A stretch of 64,000 nucleotides of DNA from Sphingobium sp. AP50 (GTDB taxonomy: Bacteria; Pseudomonadota; Alphaproteobacteria; Sphingomonadales; Sphingomonadaceae), in assembly GCF_900109095.1 (NCBI RefSeq), contig NZ_FNYZ01000021.1, forward strand, positions 23,122-87,121, in the 5' to 3' direction. Positions 59,596-64,000 of this stretch are shown here, in pieces. The notes beneath the pieces were generated by a model. It was not told where the DNA came from, did no database searches, and saw nothing but the letters and a program-made list of their open reading frames with translations. Made by a program: the position numbers and the translations under genes. Positions within the stretch are counted from its first letter, which is position 1. Every line of letters starts with the position of its first letter.

Positions 59596-60657
59596 ATGCC
59601 AGAGCCGGAAAATAGCATGGGTGAGCCGAATGGGCTGCTACTGGATGGCATTTTGCTGCCATATGCTCATGCGCAAGGCGCCCTAGAGCGACTTGACGAT
59701 CGAATGCGATCGAGCCCTGTCCGCCGGCCCTGGACAAGTCGAATGGCCCTCCTCGAACGGCGCGCGCTCGCCTGGATCGACAACTTCGAACTTTCCGAAG
59801 ATACACTTGCCGTCGACGGCCGCGGCCGGATTCAGACGAGCGACTATGACCTCACGCATTGGAAAGCGGCGATCGGCGCCCCGATCGGCCTCAAAACGAT
59901 CCTCAATGATCCCGGCCTTCTCCTCGACTGGTTCGGTTCGAGTGATAGTGCCGAACTTTTGGGAAAACAGTCCGGCGTCCGCGACCGCTGGGACATGGTT
60001 GTGGCGGTCGAGGCCTGGGCACGTGCATGCCGGGCCTTGCCCCCCTCTCCTCCTCTTCTGGCAGGCGGGCGCATGGCTTCCCTCTGGCGTCGGCACGCGC
60101 CGCTGGGGCGTGGAGATACCGTCGCAAGCCTCCTGATCGGCGATCGCTGGAGCGCAGGGCGCTTCAACGGTACACAAGGCGGGCTTGTCGCGCTTGGCCT
60201 GAAGCTCAGCGGAGGTCCCTGGAAGATCGCTACTGGTGAAGCCGGCGACCGCCTCTGGCTTGACGCCATCACTGCCGGTGCTCGCGCGCATCTCGAACTG
60301 GAAAACCGTCTGCGGCTTTTTGCCGAGCGCGCACGCGACGCGCTTTCTCGTCGTCGGCGTGTTGGCCGACTGAGGGAAGTGCTGCTCCTCGCAATGGCGC
60401 GTCCTGCCGTCACCAGCGCTCTGGTCGCGCGCCAATTGAAGCTGACTTCAGCGGGCGCCATCAAGCTCCTGCTGACGGCGCAGGAAGAAGGCCTCCTCAT
60501 CGAAAGAACCGGACAGGCGAGTTACCGAAGTTACGCTGTTCCAATGAGCGAGGCGTTTTTGACCGGCGCTGTGCAGGAGCGAATGCGCTTCGACATTTTC
60601 GAACCCGATTTCTGGTCCGACGAGGCGGAAAATGACGGCTCGCCAGAGCCTCGCTGA
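59596..60657 (+). CDS. DUF1612/HTH-type protein (RHE_PE00001-like)
   Basis: 353 residues from ATG 59596. The N-terminal region has LERLDDRMRSSPVRRPWTSR and RRALAWIDNFELSEDTLAVD; the C-terminal region has a helix-turn-helix, MARPAVTSALVARQLKLTSA, then GAIKLLLTAQEEGLLIERTG. This layout matches DUF1612 proteins that are common on rhizobial and sphingomonad plasmids and of unknown role. A DNA-binding regulator of plasmid functions is inferred. Confidence 0.65.
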   Translation: MPEPENSMGEPNGLLLDGILLPYAHAQGALERLDDRMRSSPVRRPWTSRMALLERRALAWIDNFELSEDTLAVDGRGRIQTSDYDLTHWKAAIGAPIGLKTILNDPGLLLDWFGSSDSAELLGKQSGVRDRWDMVVAVEAWARACRALPPSPPLLAGGRMASLWRRHAPLGRGDTVASLLIGDRWSAGRFNGTQGGLVALGLKLSGGPWKIATGEAGDRLWLDAITAGARAHLELENRLRLFAERARDALSRRRRVGRLREVLLLAMARPAVTSALVARQLKLTSAGAIKLLLTAQEEGLLIERTGQASYRSYAVPMSEAFLTGAVQERMRFDIFEPDFWSDEAENDGSPEPR

Positions 60658-62043
60658 GGAGCAAAAGCCGCTCGAGATGACCTGCGGGTCATCCAGTCGA
60701 CGAAGGCGCCTGACGGCCTGCTGAGCGCCTCCTAGCGGCATTTCTTCTTTTGTTCTCCTGACGGCGCTTATTTTGGGGCAGGAAGCGGCACCAGGCTCGG
60801 ATCATGGCTGCTGAAACGTCTACCGGGGATGATTTTCCCGCTGCTGCATTTTTTACGCCTGAAACCCCTCCTATTTTTCTTTGGGATCGAGCGAATGCTC
60901 GGCGCATGAAGATTGATGCCGGAAAAATGCCGCGCCGGCCAATCAGCCGAACAAAATCCTGATGGCTTTTTAGGAACGTCGTTTTCGCTCACATCGTTTT
61001 TTTTCGCCTGCGCTTACCAAGACGCAGCTCAACTGACGAGGATAGTGCGACCTGCGATCCAGTCGTCAGATGTCCCCCCTGCCCTTCTCACTGCCGATCG
61101 CTATTTTGGCATTCAACTTTTATCGGCCGCGCTTTCGAGCAACATCTGGATGATGCGCCATAAGCTCAGGCTGCTATTTAGCAATGCTTGCCCGCGGACG
61201 TGGCCTACCGAAAAGAGCAGAATATCTTCAGCCTTCCGATCTCAGCACCATGCTGGGTAATGTGGCGTAATCACTCACCCCGTAAGATGCAGTTGCCTGG
61301 CGCCTGGGCGCTCGCAAACCGCGCGCCGCTCATGTTAAAGCGAAGTCGCCGCGTGGGGTCGATCGAGAACGCGAACCTGCCTCCCCATAATTGGCGCGAC
61401 GTCCTGGCAGATGAAGCGAGGATCTGCTGATCGGCTCTTGAGCACCCATAATATCCGAGCCGCTGGGCATTGCCCCCCGGGCTTCGTCATATCTAATTTG
61501 TCGTGAATAGGCATGCGCAGCCGGCGGCTCGCTCACGGCGTGTAAGATGGCAAGAGGTCCATCTGTGACGCCAAGGCGAAGCACCTCCATGCCGATCATC
61601 CATCAAGGATGATGTGGGTCATTGCGGGGGAATCAACTGACATCTCTTGGATAATAGCGTGCCGAGGGTCTGGAACTCAGAGGAATAGGCTGTCGATTGG
61701 AGCGCTCAGGGTTGCAGAGCATATATATCGGTTGCTCCCCCTCCCCTACCCCCGCTGGTTCTTTGCAACCGGGCGTTGCAAACCCAGCCTTGGTGCGCTG
61801 CTTGATAAGGACTGTGGCGCAGAACGATGCGCCTATCCGGTTGGATGGGTAGACGTCCACAGCGTGGTGGTGCAGCGTCTCATCGCGTGCTGTCATATGC
61901 CGGCACGTCTTACAGCCTGAACTGTTGCCCTGGAATGGGGCTGCGCCTTTGAGGCGCGTTCGGCTCGCGTGAGGCTACTCGTTTGAACTGCGAAACTTTC
62001 CTCACCCCTTATGTCCTCCATACCAGTGCGTGGTGCATTCATC
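60658..62043. other. 1.4-kb stretch without a supported gene
   Basis: Only short frames occur. The best is 60804-60962 (52 codons, MAAETSTGDDFPAAAFF), which lacks a motif and a convincing ribosome-binding site. Codon choice is unlike the flanking genes. It is probably decayed plasmid DNA. Confidence 0.4.
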
Positions 62044-62046
62044 TAA

Positions 62047-62199
62047 GAGTCTGTTTGGAAAATGCGCTCTTCCGCGCATTTTCGATGCGGCACCGGCCCG
62101 CACCCCCACCCGACCACCCATCAGGGTACCATGTCTGGGCGGTCGGGTGGGGGTGCGGGCCGGTGCGGATGCGCCAAAGGCGCATTTCCAAACAGACTC
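62047..62199. mobile_element. MITE-like palindromic element with TAA duplication
   Basis: A 153-bp element. Ends are GAGTCTGTTTGG and CCAAACAGACTC, flanked by TAA on both sides (62044-62046 and 62200-62202). Inside, 62091-62115 and 62141-62165 form a perfect 25-bp GC-rich stem; the whole element can fold into one long hairpin. There is no open frame for a transposase. A TNA duplication points to mobilisation by an IS5/IS1031-type transposase. Confidence 0.7.
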
Positions 62200-62202
62200 T
62201 AA

Positions 62203-62987
62203 GCGGCCATCACAGTGGAAGTCGGTGCCGGACTTACCCGACCCTGGCTACATGCTTTCTGCCCTTGAGGAAGTTTCTGAGCTTTTGGTCGGATGTACCC
62301 CATCAACATATGGCTTCTAAAGGGTCCGTATTAGGTTCCGCCCAGTTGGATCGACCCGCGGATGGATTTCTCATTTCCAGAAGTTGTTGCGGCGCTTGCC
62401 GTCACGTCGGAAATTGGCGGGCTGACATCCTCTTGCGGCGCGCAGTGCGAACTTCGCTATCATCTTTTGATCCTTCGCGAGGCCCGTCATGAGAGCCGGA
62501 CATCTAGATGTGATATGCGTAGACTGCTTCTCCTGAAGCTTGCTCCATTCTGACGATGGTGTCCTTATCGCTTTCCGTTTGGCGTATGCAGACATTCTGT
62601 GTCGCTCATTCCCCTAAAGGAGCGCGGGACGACGGGTTGCACTAACGAGGTTATCAGCTGGCTGCCAATATGTTTGGCATCTGTTGGATCAGCTATGCTG
62701 CCGGGCTGATTGGTGCCGAGCGAGCAGGTCACATGGAAGGGGCCCCTCTTTCGGCATGGGCCTCAGGCTCGTCGTTAAAAGGTGGCAGTCGAGAGGATTG
62801 GCCTCTCCCCATTCCTGGGATCGGTTTGAGACAAGGTGCTGGGTTCTCTTCAAATCTTCTCGGAAAATTTGATTCAGAAAGGCGCCGTCAGGCGCATCTT
62901 AGAACCTTTATAGAATCTATAAGAAGTTAGACCGTTTCGGGAGACGGTGCGAATCGCTGACTCTGCGCGAGTCGCGAGATATCGCCT
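62203..62987. other. 785-bp stretch without a supported gene
   Basis: Short frames on both strands show no recognisable motif. It adjoins the iteron array and may be part of the origin region. Confidence 0.4.
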
Positions 62988-63090
62988 GTTCCTGAAATCC
63001 CGCCGACCTGTTCCTGAAGTCCCGGAGCTAGCGTTCCCGATCTCCCGTGATTCGGTTCCTGAAGTCCCGATAGCCGTTCCTGATATCCCG
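62988..63090 (+). repeat. Five direct iterons, GTTCCTGAARTCCCG, 21-23 bp apart
   Basis: Copies begin at 62988, 63010, 63033, 63055 and 63076. The third is the most divergent (GTTCCCGATCTCCCG). Spacing of about two helical turns is the hallmark of Rep-binding iterons at plasmid origins. Confidence 0.85.
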
Positions 63091-63126
63091 TCTCGGGCTG
63101 GAGATCAGTTAGCGCGCGATAAGCGG

Positions 63127-63205
63127 TAAAACATGTTTTACTCACCAATTTATTGCAGTAATTTCAGCATGTTGACTAATATTTTCGCCATTTTTCATTT
63201 TAAAA
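63127..63205. other. AT-rich segment of the putative origin (unwinding element)
   Basis: A markedly AT-rich stretch directly after the five iterons. It begins with the perfect 14-bp palindrome TAAAACATGTTTTA (63127-63140) and includes TATTTTCGCCATTTTTCATT. Iterons beside an AT-rich region is standard oriV layout. No exact DnaA box was seen. Confidence 0.6.
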
Positions 63206-63274
63206 CCAGCGCCGGCTATCCGCATTCTGACCCGCGTTGAGGAATGAGCCAATCAACATGGTGGATTCGCTACA

Positions 63275-63504
63275 CGGGATATCAGGAACAGAGGCCGCAT
63301 AACGCCGTCTGCTACCTCATTTACGCGGCTCCAACCTCCTTGAGGCAGGCCTCGCTGGGCCTAGCGCCGTTCATCCCCACACCATGGCGCGGAACGGTAT
63401 ACGGGACTTCAGGAACGCTCCTCGTGATCGATAAGGCGGCCCGCTGTCGTATCCGGGATTTCAGGAACGCCCTCCCCTCTCCCCACATACGTGATTTTAG
63501 GAAC
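63275..63504 (-). repeat. Four inverted copies of the iteron, irregularly spaced
   Basis: Reverse-orientation copies CGGGAYWTCAGGAAC at 63275, 63402 and 63454, plus a weaker CGTGATTTTAGGAAC at 63490. Irregular spacing differs from the tight forward array. Such copies often serve copy control or rep autoregulation. Confidence 0.75.
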
Positions 63505-63752
63505 GATGGAGTTTGGGTACTGCGGCGGTCGTAGGCGCTTAAGGCCGCTTCAGACCAACCTGGTCGGACAATTCGATCGGCATCTACGATACGCTTAAAA
63601 GGCTGAGCGAAAGTGGCTGATGCGACCCAGTTAAAGATCGTGAGCATGTGAGGAGCTAACGGCCGCTTACCGGGCGACCATCTGGCGGATAAGGGCTCCG
63701 TCGGACCAGACAGTGTGAGCTTCAATCGCCTTGATTTTGCTTCAGACACAGC

Positions 63753-63767
63753 GTTCCTGAAATCCCG
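63753..63767 (+). repeat. Isolated forward iteron
   Basis: GTTCCTGAAATCCCG, identical to the copy at 62988, lying 249 bp beyond the inverted group. Bases 63505-63752 and 63768-63985 hold no supported gene. Confidence 0.75.
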
Positions 63768-63985
63768 GATATCGGCAGCTTCAAGGTTATACGGTTCAGG
63801 AGCAGGCCACTCCCATGTTTATCTGGGCGAGTGGCATGGCATTACTCCACTGCCCAACGTCACGCCGGCTCAGAGCTGATCCTGGCGGTGATGAAAAATC
63901 TGCCACTAGAGCATCGCGCTTGAAATAGGAATCGAGGGATTCCCATGAGGTCGGAAATGTGATTCACCGTTGTTGGAGGTGGATC

Positions 63986-64000
63986 ATGGGGAAATTCTAT
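63986..64000 (+). CDS. Possible gene start at the window edge
   Basis: ATG at 63986 follows GGAGG at good spacing and reads MGKFY before the window ends. Too short to identify. A rep gene would be expected near this origin, but a transposase is equally possible. Confidence 0.3.

Noticed and set aside
42381..64000. CRISPR array
   Set aside because: The only regular repeats are the iterons; they have 6-8 bp gaps, occur in both orientations and no cas genes are present.

Overview
The window is high-GC alphaproteobacterial DNA that reads as Sphingomonadales (Sphingobium, Sphingomonas or Novosphingobium type). Pointers are two large TonB-dependent receptors next to degradative enzymes, a GTTC-N7-GTTC LexA box, TTG/GTG starts with stop/start overlaps, and sphingomonad-style insertion sequences. 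Ten copies of a 15-bp iteron beside an AT-rich stretch at the right end, three toxin-antitoxin loci and many IS fragments point to a plasmid or plasmid-derived replicon. No rRNA or tRNA gene was seen.

Layout. 1-12,800 is a worn accessory zone: a DUF1810 gene, two SRAP genes and alkB (one pair behind a LexA box), a decayed second SRAP-alkB copy, gene scraps, a broken AbiE locus, an XRE gene cut off by an IS21 element, IS30 fragments around a DUF4143 ATPase, and an intact HipBA-like pair. 12,843-16,456 holds a methyltransferase, two unknown genes and an MFS transporter. 16,518-42,344 and 44,249-56,757 form one large catabolic island, interrupted by a young IS1182-family copy with a GACC target duplication. 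56,758-64,000 is the plasmid backbone: IS scraps, a tyrosine recombinase, a DUF1612-type gene, a 153-bp MITE and the iteron array.

How the catabolic genes may work together (inference). Module A (14.5-33 kb) has an IclR regulator, an FAD monooxygenase, an N-carbamoylsarcosine/maleamate-type amidohydrolase, HyuAB (ATP-dependent ring-amide hydrolase), a zinc alcohol dehydrogenase, a fumarate-reductase-like flavoprotein, and a periplasmic molybdenum hydroxylase (IorB-like) with its 2Fe-2S subunit and a dihaem cytochrome c. Module B (44-57 kb) has a paralogous IclR and FAD monooxygenase, then an arylmalonate-decarboxylase/maleate-isomerase-fold protein, an HMG-CoA-lyase-like enzyme, a class III CoA-transferase, a LeuCD-like hydratase, a ThDP enzyme and an isochorismatase-fold protein. 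A divergent arm carries an isocitrate-lyase-family lyase, a HisD-like dehydrogenase and an SDR. The set fits oxidation and opening of an N-containing ring, followed by hydration, CoA activation and C-C cleavage of a branched C4-C6 diacid. The substrate cannot be named from sequence.

Most striking observations: two palindrome families that look like the operators of the two IclR regulators and tie the scattered operons together; five hydrolase- or isomerase-fold enzymes in one island that lack their family's catalytic nucleophile; and the iteron origin.
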